Positions 1 to 9,454 of a stretch of 64,000 bases of DNA are shown here, piece by piece. The notes under the pieces were generated by a model. It was not told the DNA's origin, made no database searches, and worked only from the letters and a program-made list of their open reading frames with translations. The stretch's first letter is position 1. Each line of letters starts with the position of its first letter. Location: assembly GCF_016595215.1 (NCBI RefSeq), contig NZ_JAENHK010000007.1, positions 124,001 through 188,000 on the forward strand, in the 5' to 3' direction. This DNA comes from Chryseobacterium paridis (GTDB taxonomy: Bacteria > Bacteroidota > Bacteroidia > Flavobacteriales > Weeksellaceae). Both the position numbers and the translations under genes were made by a program.

Positions 1-177
1 TTAGCAGCGTCACTGGGTAGAGCAAGAGCTAAAAAGGGAATGTTTGAAGGTGATATGGAAGATGGTGAATTGGAAATAGGGCAGGTTTCAGCCTTAATTA
101 AAGATGTTCTTCCTGTGGAAACGGTTTTTAGCAATTTATTGAAAGAATTCGAAGCCGTGAAAATGCCTCAATTTTAA
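1..177 (+). CDS. Nitronate monooxygenase (NAD(P)H-dependent flavin oxidoreductase), C-terminal end only
   Basis: The window opens inside a gene whose last 58 codons are visible, ending in TAA at 175-177. The tail contains GRARAKKGMFEGD and ELEIGQVSALI, typical of the C-terminus of the 2-nitropropane dioxygenase/FabK-like FMN TIM-barrel family, which oxidises alkyl nitronates. The N-terminal FMN-binding part lies outside the window, so the assignment rests on the tail alone. The next gene starts 17 bases downstream on the same strand and may be co-transcribed. Confidence 0.7.
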   Translation, partial: LAASLGRARAKKGMFEGDMEDGELEIGQVSALIKDVLPVETVFSNLLKEFEAVKMPQF

Positions 178-194
178 TGAAGTATTGAATTTTG

Positions 195-962
195 ATGTTA
201 GAAAATGTAATTAGAGCAAAAGAAGAAAGTTTTTATATAGAATATGATCATTCATTAGAGGATAGACCGACACTGGTTTTTCTGCACGATTCGCTCGGAT
301 GTACTCAATTATGGAGAGACTTTCCTAAGAAACTCTCAGAAGCATCTCACTGCAATGTTCTGGTATATGATAGATTAGGATATGGTAAATCCAGTCCGAT
401 GTCGACTTATGAAAGACCTAATAACTATATGGAACTGGAGGCAGATTTATTAAATGATCTGTTGTTGGAGTTGAATATCAAAGATGCTATTTTATTTGGG
501 CATAGCGATGGAGGAACAATAGCTTTGATCACCGCAAGTAAATACCCCAAAAATATAAAAGCTGTAATTTGTGAAGCTGGGCACATATTTGTTGAGGAGG
601 TGACTTTAAAAGGGGTCTATGATGCTTGGGAAGCCTATAAAACAACTAATCTTCCTGAACGTTTACAAAAATACCATGGTGATAAAGTAGAAATGCTTTT
701 CAAGGCATGGACAGAAACATGGACAAGGGAAAGTTACAGAGATTGGAATATAGAATATCTTTTAAAAGATATGAGTTGTCCGTTGCTCTTTATTCAGGGA
801 GAAAAAGATGAATACGGAACTTTAGATCAGGTCGAGAAAACGTTAAGTCAAGCAAGCGGAACCTCAGAAAAGTATATTATTCCTGACGTAGGACACACTC
901 CACACAAAGAAGTACCGGAATTAGTATTGAACAGAGCTGTAGAGTTTATTCAGCATCTTTAG
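195..962 (+). CDS. Alpha/beta hydrolase
   Basis: A 255-residue cytoplasmic hydrolase of the alpha/beta fold. The nucleophile elbow GHSDGG places Ser104. Asp205 in GEKDEYG and His234 in DVGHTPH complete a plausible triad, and HDSLG near residue 31 fits the oxyanion region. The spacing is normal for the family and nothing looks truncated. A TTG lies in frame one codon upstream (192), but ATG at 195 is the more likely start. The substrate cannot be told from sequence; esterases, peptidase-like and dehalogenase-like members share these motifs. It follows a probable nitronate monooxygenase with a 17-base gap, so the two may form an operon ending at the hairpin near 1014. Confidence 0.85.
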   Translation: MLENVIRAKEESFYIEYDHSLEDRPTLVFLHDSLGCTQLWRDFPKKLSEASHCNVLVYDRLGYGKSSPMSTYERPNNYMELEADLLNDLLLELNIKDAILFGHSDGGTIALITASKYPKNIKAVICEAGHIFVEEVTLKGVYDAWEAYKTTNLPERLQKYHGDKVEMLFKAWTETWTRESYRDWNIEYLLKDMSCPLLFIQGEKDEYGTLDQVEKTLSQASGTSEKYIIPDVGHTPHKEVPELVLNRAVEFIQHL

Positions 963-1006
963 AATAGGGGAGCTTTACAATAATCATAGGAGAAAATTAC
1001 AATAAT

Positions 1007-1076
1007 CAATAGAAGCGGGCTTTAGCCCGCTTTTTATTTTATATAGCCACCTCCAACTGGCTTTAGCCAAAACTTA
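1007..1076. repeat. Paired-palindrome intergenic repeat (GGCTTTAGCC family), copy 1, acting as a terminator
   Basis: Two palindromes lie in tandem: AGCGGGC-ttta-GCCCGCT (1014-1031) followed by a T tract, and TGGCTTTAGCCA (1058-1069). The first is a good rho-independent terminator for the plus-strand hydrolase. The block ends with CCAAAACTTA, whose last three bases are the stop codon of the convergent minus-strand HD gene. A related block with the same order, loop sequence and stop-codon overlap occurs at 54027-54090, so this is a dispersed family and not a one-off hairpin. Confidence 0.7.
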
Positions 1077-1691
1077 CAAACTTTCCAATTCGTATTTGAT
1101 ATTTACTCTTGCTTGATTTTCATATTTATTTTTAAAGTAATCGCTTTTAAAAATATGCTCTAACTCCAGGAAATATTTAAGCACTTTTTTTCTGCCAGGT
1201 TTATATAAAAGATCAGGATAAATACCATATTCTTTTCTGATCTTTTTGGTATAATCCATATAGGTCTCGGTATCTTTTCCTAAAATAGATAAGTCAGCAT
1301 CTAAAAGATAATTGGTGTCATTATCAGCAGATCCTTGATGAGATTTAGTTGCCAGAATTTGTTCAAAAACCTCATCAATCGATTTTTGTTCCATATTAAG
1401 CTTCTGAAGTCTTATTGTAGCAATCCCAGCACTTTTTTCCTCATTCATTTTTGATGAAGCATCATAAATAATGTCATGATAAAATACGGAGAAACTGATA
1501 TTCGAAAAATTTGAAATATGAGTTTCTACCAATTCAAGTTCTGAAAAAATATTACTCAAATGTTCCAGATTGTGATAATACCTTCCTTTGTGAGAATAGG
1601 AGGTTTCAATTTCCTGCCACAGAACATCAATTAAATCTTGATCCTGTTTATATTGTAAAACATTCTGCTTAAATCTTTCTTTTAGCTCCAT
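1074..1691 (-). CDS. HD-domain predicted metal-dependent phosphohydrolase
   Basis: A 205-residue protein with the hallmarks of the small predicted HD phosphohydrolase family (COG4339-like): RYYHNLEH (His40, His44), FYHDIIYD (His72-Asp73) and LLDADLSILG further on, which supply metal ligands in HD proteins. It has no signal peptide or membrane segment. The substrate is unknown; the family hydrolyses phosphoester bonds, often nucleotides. It lies 30 bases downstream of the rhodanese gene on the same strand, so the two are probably co-transcribed. Its stop codon is formed by the repeat block at 1007-1076. Confidence 0.8.
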   Translation of the reverse strand: MELKERFKQNVLQYKQDQDLIDVLWQEIETSYSHKGRYYHNLEHLSNIFSELELVETHISNFSNISFSVFYHDIIYDASSKMNEEKSAGIATIRLQKLNMEQKSIDEVFEQILATKSHQGSADNDTNYLLDADLSILGKDTETYMDYTKKIRKEYGIYPDLLYKPGRKKVLKYFLELEHIFKSDYFKNKYENQARVNIKYELESL

Positions 1692-1721
1692 ATCAATAAT
1701 TCATATAATAAAAAAAGGAAC

Positions 1722-2021
1722 TTAAAAAGTTCCTTGATTTGCTTCGATTGTTGCTTTTAGATCTGCCCAGCCACCGCCGTTGTAGCCATCCTTAAGCCCT
1801 TGAGAGTTTAAATACTCCAATGCTTTTCCACTTCTGTTTCCACTTCTGCAGAATATCACAACTGGTTTTTCAATCGAAAGAATTTCTTCTTTTCTATCTT
1901 CTACTTCACCTAGTGGAATATTTTGAGCACCTTCTATATTGCCGTCCATTTCCAGTTCCATTGGTTCACGAACGTCTATTAATTGATAATTTCCTGATTT
2001 TAATACTTCTGTTAAAGACAT
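1722..2021 (-). CDS. Rhodanese-like domain protein
   Basis: A 99-residue single rhodanese domain. The active-site loop is CRSGNRSG with Cys58, which in this family carries a persulfide; the domain opens with LIDVREPMELEMDG, the usual CH2A-like motif. There is no signal peptide, so it should act in the cytoplasm in sulfur transfer. It is the first gene of a likely two-gene unit with the HD protein and diverges from queG. Confidence 0.88.
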   Translation of the reverse strand: MSLTEVLKSGNYQLIDVREPMELEMDGNIEGAQNIPLGEVEDRKEEILSIEKPVVIFCRSGNRSGKALEYLNSQGLKDGYNGGGWADLKATIEANQGTF

Positions 2022-2124
2022 AATTTAAATATTTAAGTTAAAAGTCTGATGTAGAGGTTTGAGATTTCAAACATCCAAACTCCAACAAATTTATAAAATA
2101 ATCTTAATTTTGCAATGAGAAATC

Positions 2125-3084
2125 ATGAATTCAACTGCTGAAAAATATTCTGAACTGATAAAGTCCAAAGCGCTGCGTTTTGGGTTTCAGAATTGTGGTA
2201 TCTCGAAAGCAGATTTTCTTGAGGAAGATGCAAGACATTTGGAAAAATGGCTTAAGAATAATTTCCATGGAGAAATGAAATACATGGAAAATCATTTTGA
2301 TAAAAGATTAGATCCCAGATTGTTGGTAGAAGGTTCTAAGTCAGTAATTTCATTATCTTACAATTACTTTCCTGAAGAAAAGATTCCAACGCTGGAGAAT
2401 TATAAAATTTCAAAATATGCTTATGCCGAAGACTATCATGAAGTGATCAAGGAGATCCTTCGTGAAATGGTTGCTGAATTGCAAGAGGAAATTGGAGAAT
2501 TTGGATTCAGGGTTTTTGTAGATTCTGCTCCTATACTTGAAAGAAGCTGGGCGAGAAAATCGGGGATTGGCTGGGTAGGTAAAAATGCGAATCTGATCAC
2601 CAAGCAAAATGGATCTTTTTATTTTTTAGCAGAAATCATCTGTGATCTTGAACTGGTTGCTGATCATGAAACCACCAATCATTGCGGAACGTGCAGAAAG
2701 TGTATAGATGCTTGTCCCACAGATGCTATCGTTTCAGATAAACTTATTGATGGAAGCAAATGTATTTCTTATGCAACTATAGAATTGAAAAGCGAAATTC
2801 CGGATTATTTTAAAGATAAAATGCAGGATTGGATGTTTGGTTGTGATATTTGCCAGGATGTTTGTCCTTGGAATAGGTTCTCAGCTCCTAATATGCAAAG
2901 CAGATTCAAACCTAATGAAACCCTTAAAAACTTTAAAAAAGGAGAATGGAAAGAACTTACCCAGGAATTGTTCTCAGATATTTTTAGAAAATCACCTGTA
3001 AAAAGAACAAAATTTGCTGGCTTGAAAAGAAATATTGAGTTTTTGGAAAAGGGAAATAGTACAGAGGTGAAAATTTTAAGCTGA
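2125..3084 (+). CDS. queG: Epoxyqueuosine reductase QueG
   Basis: Last step of queuosine synthesis in tRNA: reduction of epoxyqueuosine to queuosine using cobalamin and two [4Fe-4S] clusters. The 319 residues show CGTCRKCIDACP (Cys187, 190, 193, 197) and CDICQDVCPWN (Cys240, 243, 247) plus Cys213, the two-cluster ferredoxin-like pattern of QueG. The catalytic Asp is expected in VDSAP (Asp133). Length is slightly shorter than forms with a HEAT-like tail, but the core is complete. A TAATTTTG box at 2105-2112 just upstream matches the -7 consensus of this phylum, although no clear -33 element is seen. Cobalamin dependence is of interest because a B12 riboswitch lies elsewhere in the window. Confidence 0.95.
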   Translation: MNSTAEKYSELIKSKALRFGFQNCGISKADFLEEDARHLEKWLKNNFHGEMKYMENHFDKRLDPRLLVEGSKSVISLSYNYFPEEKIPTLENYKISKYAYAEDYHEVIKEILREMVAELQEEIGEFGFRVFVDSAPILERSWARKSGIGWVGKNANLITKQNGSFYFLAEIICDLELVADHETTNHCGTCRKCIDACPTDAIVSDKLIDGSKCISYATIELKSEIPDYFKDKMQDWMFGCDICQDVCPWNRFSAPNMQSRFKPNETLKNFKKGEWKELTQELFSDIFRKSPVKRTKFAGLKRNIEFLEKGNSTEVKILS

Positions 3085-3114
3085 AAAAAAGAAGCCCACC
3101 TTTCGGTAAGCTTC
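3084..3114 (-). terminator. Rho-independent terminator of the efflux operon
   Basis: On the minus strand, GAAGCTTACC-GAAA-GGTGGGCTTC forms a 10-bp stem (two G-T pairs) with a GAAA tetraloop followed by seven T. It lies 28 bases after the stop of the outer membrane efflux gene, and the converging queG transcript reaches it from the other side. Confidence 0.85.
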
Positions 3115-3142
3115 CTCTAAGAAAAAATTAATTGGGGTAATG

Positions 3143-4612
3143 TTATTTTTTAATAATATCAGCTGATGCAACAGGGTTCTGATCCCATCCGCCTCCTAAT
3201 GCTCTGTAAACAGCAACACTGGCTTTAAGCTGATTCACTTTCTTTTCAACAAGTTCAAATCTGGATTCCAGTGCATCCCTTTGCGTTAAAAGGACCTCCA
3301 TATAGTCTGCACGTGCATATTTAAAGAGATCATTGGAGATGTCAATGGACTTGGTTAATGCATTTACTTCCCGGGTTTTGATATCAAAGCTACTTTCAAG
3401 ATTATGAATTTTCGATAATTGATTAGCCACTTCAATATAAGCACCCAAAATAGTTTGTTCATAATGATAAACTGCCTGAACCTGCTTTGCGTTGGCATTA
3501 TAATAGGCTGCTTTTATAGCATTCCTGTTGATCAGTGGGGCAGTAAGCTCTCCCGCAAGAGAATAAAGGAAGGATTGGGGCTTAATAATATACAGAGGAT
3601 TGAAGGCCTGGAAACCAATTCCCACTGCAATATCCAAAGAAGGGTAGAACCTGGCCTTGGCAGACTTTATATCCAGTTTGGATGCAGCCAGTTCATATTC
3701 GGCTTGTTTGATATCAGGTCTGTTTTCCAGTAATTCCGATGGAATTCCTGTAGACACATGTTGAGGAACAATCGTTTCAAAGGCGTCTGAAGTTCTTTCT
3801 ATCGGCTGTGGAAATCTTCCCACCAGATAATTGATCCTATTTTCTGTCTCTACAATTTTTTGTTTGATGTCATACTGCATTCCCTGTGTTTTCAATACCT
3901 GAGCCTGAAAACGCTGTACAGCAAGTTCATTGGAGCGGGCAAACTTTTTAAGGTCTTTCACCACTTCTAAAGCATTGTTTTGAATCTTGATATTCTGCTG
4001 AAGAATATTCAATTCATTATCGAGAGCAAGTAACTCATAGTAAGAATCTGCAATTTCAGCAATAAGATTAGTCGTCATAAAGTTTTTCCCCTCAACACCT
4101 GCCAGATATCTCTGCACCTGGGCTTTAGTTGCATTATGCAGCTTTCCCCAGATATCGGTTTCCCACTTTGCCTGGGCACCTATTGCAAAATCAAACAGAG
4201 GATCAGGCATTTCTTTACCTGGTTCTATATCTGTAGTAGCTTCCATAGCTCCGATATTGGTATAACGGCTTACTTTATCCATGCCTGCTCCAGCTTTTAA
4301 TCCTACAAAAGGTAAATACTCCCCTTTACGGGCTTTGATTTCATTTTTAGAAATTTCAATTTCCTCAAGAACAATATTAAGTTCCTGATTGTTCTTAAGT
4401 GCTTCATTGATCAGCGACTGGAGATTGGGATCGGCAAAATATTCATTCCATTTCATCTTTCCTGTATTGGAAGTACTGTCGTCAGCAGTGGCATACTTTT
4501 CAGGAACTGTTTTATTTTCAGCACGCTGTTCTATTTCTATAGGTTTACAGGCTGCAAGGCTTAATAAGATCAAAGCAGTACCTGTATATTGATATATTTT
4601 ATTTTTATTCAT
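3143..4612 (-). CDS. RND efflux outer membrane lipoprotein (TolC/OprM/NodT family)
   Basis: Outer membrane channel of a tripartite efflux pump. The 489-residue protein begins with a lipoprotein signal ending LSLAAC, so Cys22 should be lipidated. The body is rich in long alpha-helical stretches with the two repeated OEP domains of the family (LIAEIADSYYELLALDNELNI in one half; ELAASKLDIKSAKARFYPSL in the other). Its ATG overlaps the end of the pump gene by 8 bases (ATGAATAA), which implies translational coupling. Order in the operon is fusion protein, pump, channel, as in MexAB-OprM-type systems. Confidence 0.93.
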   Translation of the reverse strand: MNKNKIYQYTGTALILLSLAACKPIEIEQRAENKTVPEKYATADDSTSNTGKMKWNEYFADPNLQSLINEALKNNQELNIVLEEIEISKNEIKARKGEYLPFVGLKAGAGMDKVSRYTNIGAMEATTDIEPGKEMPDPLFDFAIGAQAKWETDIWGKLHNATKAQVQRYLAGVEGKNFMTTNLIAEIADSYYELLALDNELNILQQNIKIQNNALEVVKDLKKFARSNELAVQRFQAQVLKTQGMQYDIKQKIVETENRINYLVGRFPQPIERTSDAFETIVPQHVSTGIPSELLENRPDIKQAEYELAASKLDIKSAKARFYPSLDIAVGIGFQAFNPLYIIKPQSFLYSLAGELTAPLINRNAIKAAYYNANAKQVQAVYHYEQTILGAYIEVANQLSKIHNLESSFDIKTREVNALTKSIDISNDLFKYARADYMEVLLTQRDALESRFELVEKKVNQLKASVAVYRALGGGWDQNPVASADIIKK

Positions 4613-7600
4613 AGTGTATCATGTCTTCGCTTAAAGGTGATTCGTCTTCGTCTTTGATCATTTTTTTGCCATCAGACCATTTGGCAAAAATGTAGTATAG
4701 TCCAGGGATAATAATAACTCCTAAGATAGTTCCAACCAGCATTCCGCCTAACGCAGAAGCTCCAATGGTATGGTTTCCTATCGCTCCCGCACCTCCTGCA
4801 AAAATTAAAGGAATAAGGCCGGCAATAAAAGCAAAAGAAGTCATCAGGATTGGTCGGAATCGAATTCTGGCACCTTCCACAGCCGCTTCAAAAATTGAAT
4901 CTCCTGATTGTCGTTTTTGTACAGCAAACTCAACAATTAATACGGCATTTTTACCCAGCAATCCGATGACCATAATCAATCCTACCTGAGCATATATATC
5001 ATTTTCCAATCCCATTGCTTTAAGTAGCATGAAAGACCCAAATACTCCAACAGGAAGCGAGCACAAAACAGCAAAAGGAATAACAAAACTTTCATACTGC
5101 GCTGCCAATACCAGATATACAAACACAAGAACGACAAGGAATACATAAATAGCTTCATTTCCACGCTGTGCCTCATCATAAGATAACCCTTCCCAGGCCA
5201 CTTTATATCCATGAGGGAGTGTTTTTATTGCCGTTTCATTAATCGCAGTAATGGCATCGGCTGTAGTATACCCAGGAGCAGGTAATCCACGGACAGCAGC
5301 AGAATTGTACATATTATAACGGGTAATTTCATTGGGACCCTGTGTTTTTTTCAACGTCATGAATGCTGAATACGGAACCATTTCATCTCTATCATTTTTT
5401 ACATAGAGTTTCATGATATCAGAAGGAAGCCTTCTGAATTCAGGAGAAGACTGTACATACACTTTAAAAAACTGCCCGAACCGGATAAATCCTTGTTCGT
5501 AGGTACTACCGATCAGAATATTCAGGTTATCCATGGCTTTACCTATAGAAACTCCTTTTTGCATGGCGGCATTATTATCAAATACAAGTTCGTATTGTGG
5601 GTAATTAGCGGCAAAAAAGGTAAAGACACCTGTCAGCTCTTTTCGTTTTTTAAGATTGGCTATAAACTCTTTGTTTACTTTATCAAAATCCTGATAATTA
5701 GTAGTTCTGTTAAGATCCAGTAATCTCATAGAAAAACCTCCTGAAGATCCAAATCCGGGAACAGCGGGTGGTTCGAAAAATTCGATGGTTGCACCAAGGT
5801 CTTTTGATTTTTCTTCAAGCTCTTTCATGATTTCTTTTACAGAATGATCACGGGCGCTCCATGTCTTAAGGTTAATCAAGCAAGTTCCGGCATTAGAACC
5901 ACGTCCTTCCGTCATGATTTCATATCCTGCCAGTGATGATACGGATTCTACACCGTCTACACCCTGACAGATCTTTTGTAATGCTCTCGAAACCTTATTG
6001 GTCTGTTCCAGTGTGGAACCCGGAGGGGTCTGAATAATGGCATAGATCGTTCCCTGGTCTTCGTTAGGGATGAAACCTCCCGGAAGTGTTTTATTGATCA
6101 CAAAAATTCCGACTGAAAATAAGATCAGGATTCCCCAGGTTACCACTTTTCTGTCTACAATTTTTCTCAAAAGAGATGCATATTTACCTGTTACTTTATC
6201 AAAGCCTCTATTAAATGCATCTAGTGATTTTGTAAAAAGATTAGACTTTTTAGGTTTCCCATGATTATTTTTAAGAAGCATTGCAGCTAAAACAGGAGTT
6301 AATGTAAGAGCCACAACCGCCGAAATAACAATGGAACTCGCCATGGTAATGGAAAACTGACGATAAAAAGTTCCTACCGGACCTGTCATAAATGAAATAG
6401 GAACAAATACCGCCACCATTACAGCGGTAATAGCGATAATAGCTCCCGCAATTTCAGCCATAACCTCTTTTACAGCTTTGTACGGTGAGATGTTGCTTTC
6501 CTCCATTTTCGCATGAACAGCTTCTATAACGACAATAGCATTATCTACAACGATACCAATGGCAAGTACAAGCGCAAATAGAGTAACCAGGTTAATGGAC
6601 AGGCCGAAAAGCTGAATCACAAAGAAGGTTCCGACTAAAGAGACTGGTACAGCAATGATAGGAATTAATGTAGACCGCCAGTCTCCAAGAAATATGAAAA
6701 CTACAATGGCCACAAGAATAAATGCATCCCTTAATGTGTGGACTACCTGTTCAATAGAAGCATCTAAGAACTGGGAAACATCATAGCTGATCTTGTAGTC
6801 TACTCCTGGTGGGAAATTGCCTTTCATTTCCTCAAGTTTTGCTTTTACATCTTTGATCACATCATTTGCATTACTTCCGTAGTTTTGTTTGAGGACAATG
6901 GAAGCAGAGGGGTGTCCATCCAGATTGGAATAAATATCAAAGAACTCACTTCCCAGTTCTACCTTGGCAACATCTTTTAACTTAATATTTTCTCCTTCTG
7001 CATTGGAACGGACAATAATATTTTCATATTCTTCCGGTTTGTTATACTGGCCTTTATAAGTAAGTACATATTCCAGAGATTGTGCTGCAATTCCGGAGCT
7101 CTGACCTATTCTTCCGGGACGCCCGATGATACTTTGTTCACCGATTGCTTTCATTACCTCGTCTACAGAAATAGAATAAGCACGCATACGATCAGGATTC
7201 AGCCAGATTCGCATCGCATACCTTCTGCTCCCCAGAATCTGTGATTTAGCAATTCCATGAATACGGTTAATTTCTGGAATAATATTTACCGTTGCATAAT
7301 TGTACAGGAATTTTTCATCCATGCTTTTGTTGGTGCTATACAAATTCACATACATCAACATACTCGGCTGGATAGGGTTAACTACCACCCCCTCTTTTTG
7401 TACAAGTTCAGGAAGCAGTGGCATGACCTGATCCACTCTTGTTTTTACTAAAACTACAGCTGCATTAGGATCTGTTCCAGGATCAAAAACAACATTTACG
7501 GTTGCTTCTCCGGCACTGGTTGCATCTGTGGTTATATAGCGCATTCCCTGGACTCCATTGATCGCATTTTCAATGGTAATTAATGATGATTTTACGAGTA

Positions 7601-7766
7601 CATCAGCACTTGCTCCCGGATAAGCAATAGATACAGCAACAGTGGTGGGGGCAATTTTAGGAAACTGTTCGGTAGGAAGCTGCTTAATAGCCAGCCCACC
7701 GATAAATAAGATGACAACCGATATTACGATAGCGAATACCGGACGGTGTATTACTTTTTTAAACAT
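4605..7766 (-). CDS. RND multidrug efflux permease (HAE1/AcrB family)
   Basis: Inner membrane proton-driven pump of 1053 residues, the usual AcrB length. The N-terminus MFKKVIHRPVFAIVISVVIL, the periplasmic GGFIPNEDQG and the transmembrane motifs are all present. The TM4 proton-relay motif reads AIGIVVDNAIVVIE, so only the first of the two Asp of AcrB is kept and the second is Asn, while GLLGKNAVLIVEFA keeps the TM10 Lys. Such DN variants occur in related pumps, and I infer a working pump. Substrates cannot be predicted. It sits between fusion protein (15-base gap) and outer membrane channel (8-base overlap). Confidence 0.95.
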   Translation of the reverse strand: MFKKVIHRPVFAIVISVVILFIGGLAIKQLPTEQFPKIAPTTVAVSIAYPGASADVLVKSSLITIENAINGVQGMRYITTDATSAGEATVNVVFDPGTDPNAAVVLVKTRVDQVMPLLPELVQKEGVVVNPIQPSMLMYVNLYSTNKSMDEKFLYNYATVNIIPEINRIHGIAKSQILGSRRYAMRIWLNPDRMRAYSISVDEVMKAIGEQSIIGRPGRIGQSSGIAAQSLEYVLTYKGQYNKPEEYENIIVRSNAEGENIKLKDVAKVELGSEFFDIYSNLDGHPSASIVLKQNYGSNANDVIKDVKAKLEEMKGNFPPGVDYKISYDVSQFLDASIEQVVHTLRDAFILVAIVVFIFLGDWRSTLIPIIAVPVSLVGTFFVIQLFGLSINLVTLFALVLAIGIVVDNAIVVIEAVHAKMEESNISPYKAVKEVMAEIAGAIIAITAVMVAVFVPISFMTGPVGTFYRQFSITMASSIVISAVVALTLTPVLAAMLLKNNHGKPKKSNLFTKSLDAFNRGFDKVTGKYASLLRKIVDRKVVTWGILILFSVGIFVINKTLPGGFIPNEDQGTIYAIIQTPPGSTLEQTNKVSRALQKICQGVDGVESVSSLAGYEIMTEGRGSNAGTCLINLKTWSARDHSVKEIMKELEEKSKDLGATIEFFEPPAVPGFGSSGGFSMRLLDLNRTTNYQDFDKVNKEFIANLKKRKELTGVFTFFAANYPQYELVFDNNAAMQKGVSIGKAMDNLNILIGSTYEQGFIRFGQFFKVYVQSSPEFRRLPSDIMKLYVKNDRDEMVPYSAFMTLKKTQGPNEITRYNMYNSAAVRGLPAPGYTTADAITAINETAIKTLPHGYKVAWEGLSYDEAQRGNEAIYVFLVVLVFVYLVLAAQYESFVIPFAVLCSLPVGVFGSFMLLKAMGLENDIYAQVGLIMVIGLLGKNAVLIVEFAVQKRQSGDSIFEAAVEGARIRFRPILMTSFAFIAGLIPLIFAGGAGAIGNHTIGASALGGMLVGTILGVIIIPGLYYIFAKWSDGKKMIKDEDESPLSEDMIHYE

Positions 7767-7781
7767 AATTCTGCTTTTTAA

Positions 7782-8867
7782 TTACTCCGCGTAGAGATCC
7801 AGGTTCGACATCACTTTTTCAGGTTTCTGATAACGGACAGAAATTTTTTGGTTCTCCTGTACCATTCGAAGTCCATCAAGAAGAATTCTTTCATCTTTTC
7901 TGAGTCCTGATGCTACTACATAGATGTGGGGTAACTCTGCAGCAATTTTTATTTCACGTGCTTTTACTTGATTATCTTTATTGATTACATACACATATTT
8001 TTTCTCCAGCTCTTCAAAAGTAGCTTTCTGAGGAATCAGCATTGCATTGGTATAAGGAGATGTAACCAGTATATTTCCGGTTTCTCCGTATCGCAAAAGA
8101 CCTTTTGGATTGGAAAAGGTGGCTCTATAGGCAATATTTCCTGTCTCATTGTCAAAATCAGATTCAATGGTTTCGACCAGACCATCCTGATTAAATGTTT
8201 TGCCATTAGCCATTTTTAAACGGACATGCATAGGATCATTGTCTTTTCTATCACTCATCTGATTGAGATATTCAGCCTCAGGTACATTAAAATACACCCA
8301 CATTTTGCTATTATCTGAAAGTTCTGTAATAAGTTCTCCTTCATCAACAAGACTTCCTTTTCGAACGTGTAAGCGTCCTACAATTCCGGTAAAGGGAGCA
8401 CGTATTTCTGTGAATTTAAGGTGGGTGTTCATTGAAGAAAGTTCAGCCTGGGCTTTTTCATATTTAGCTTTGGCCATTGCCATTTCCTGAGGTGCTACAA
8501 TATCTTTATCTGAAAGATTTTTAGTATTCTGATATTCGATTTGGGTGTATTTTAATTCTGCCTTAGCCCGGTTTACATCTGATTCATAAAGATTGGGCAT
8601 AATTTTAAACAGCAATTGTCCTTTTTGTACATATTGTCCTTCGTCTACATACAAGGTCTGGATATATCCTTTCTCCTGTGCGCGAAGCTCAATATGATTA
8701 ATGGACCGTATCTGAGCTACATAATCTTTGTCGATTAATGTATCTTTAATGAGAGGGCTTGTTACATTGAAAACAGCTGCTTCTGCTTTTTCTTTTTTTT
8801 CAGACTGGCAGCTTATGCATAGCAAAATAATGCATAGATTGATATACATGAGACTTTTCTTGACCAT
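7782..8867 (-). CDS. RND efflux periplasmic adaptor (membrane fusion lipoprotein)
   Basis: A 361-residue adaptor linking pump and outer membrane channel. The N-terminus is a lipoprotein signal ending LLCISC (Cys20). The lipoyl/barrel-sandwich halves appear as VDEGQYVQKGQLLFKI and FTEIRAPFTGIVGRL, separated by a helical hairpin, followed by a beta-barrel with LRYGETGNILV. The length is typical of the AcrA/MexA family. It is the second gene of the operon, 95 bases after the small secreted protein at 8963-9415. Confidence 0.93.
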   Translation of the reverse strand: MVKKSLMYINLCIILLCISCQSEKKEKAEAAVFNVTSPLIKDTLIDKDYVAQIRSINHIELRAQEKGYIQTLYVDEGQYVQKGQLLFKIMPNLYESDVNRAKAELKYTQIEYQNTKNLSDKDIVAPQEMAMAKAKYEKAQAELSSMNTHLKFTEIRAPFTGIVGRLHVRKGSLVDEGELITELSDNSKMWVYFNVPEAEYLNQMSDRKDNDPMHVRLKMANGKTFNQDGLVETIESDFDNETGNIAYRATFSNPKGLLRYGETGNILVTSPYTNAMLIPQKATFEELEKKYVYVINKDNQVKAREIKIAAELPHIYVVASGLRKDERILLDGLRMVQENQKISVRYQKPEKVMSNLDLYAE

Positions 8868-8962
8868 GATGATTCTTTTAATAATTTTTTAATTGAAAAA
8901 AATAGGATTCCGGGTCCTCAGAATGAGAACCTATAAAATTTTCGAAAAAAAGTATACTAAAA

Positions 8963-9415
8963 TCACAGTCGGATGACCCTGTACTGAATGTACAGATCAT
9001 CATTGAAATATTTTAGATGTTCTGAATTAGCAAATGAAACAGCGCTCTGTCTGTTATGAAATATGGTAACGAAATCTGATTTCAGATATCCGATATCTTC
9101 TCTTAAGAAAACAGGCAGCTCTGTAAAGCCGGATGTCTCTACATTATCATCATTTTCATTATCGCTTTCAGAGAGATTTGCTCTAAGCTTATGGTAAGGT
9201 AGATGAGAAACAGTGTATTGATCATGAAGTTCCTGATCTGTAAGAAATGCGTAAGAATGTTTTACATTATTTTCAGTAGAATAATCACTGACGGATTTTG
9301 AATTGAAGGAGATATCAAAGTCTGGATACTCAGGTACCTGACCAGAGTACAAACCTAAAACGGTGAGTAGTGCAAATAAAAAGGTAAACAAATATTGATG
9401 AAATCTTCCCTGCAT
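8963..9415 (-). CDS. Small secreted protein of unknown function heading the efflux operon
   Basis: A 150-residue protein that I do not assign to a family. A hydrophobic signal sequence (FLFALLTVLGLYSGQ) is followed by a mostly soluble region with an acidic stretch (SESDNENDDN) and a C-terminal motif HNRQSAVSFANSEHLKYFND. It is probably exported to the periplasm. The reason to believe it is real is the near-consensus promoter a few bases upstream (9423-9454) and its place as first gene before the adaptor, with no terminator between. It could be an accessory part of the pump or a stress sensor; this is inference only. Confidence 0.6.
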   Translation of the reverse strand: MQGRFHQYLFTFLFALLTVLGLYSGQVPEYPDFDISFNSKSVSDYSTENNVKHSYAFLTDQELHDQYTVSHLPYHKLRANLSESDNENDDNVETSGFTELPVFLREDIGYLKSDFVTIFHNRQSAVSFANSEHLKYFNDDLYIQYRVIRL

Positions 9416-9422
9416 TCAATGA

Positions 9423-9454
9423 CAAAGGTAATTAAACTTGAAAACCGGAGCAAA
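9423..9454 (-). promoter_or_regulatory. Promoter of the RND efflux operon
   Basis: On the minus strand TTTG (9451-9454) is followed after 20 bases by TACCTTTG (9423-9430), an almost exact match to the Bacteroidota promoter TTTG-N19-TAnnTTTG. The predicted transcript start falls only a few bases before the ATG at 9415, so the 5' leader would be extremely short or absent. Confidence 0.7.

Noticed and set aside
3143..8867. Heavy-metal (Cus-type) RND system
   Set aside because: The pump has the HAE1-type motifs and length and the adaptor lacks metal-binding Met/His clusters.
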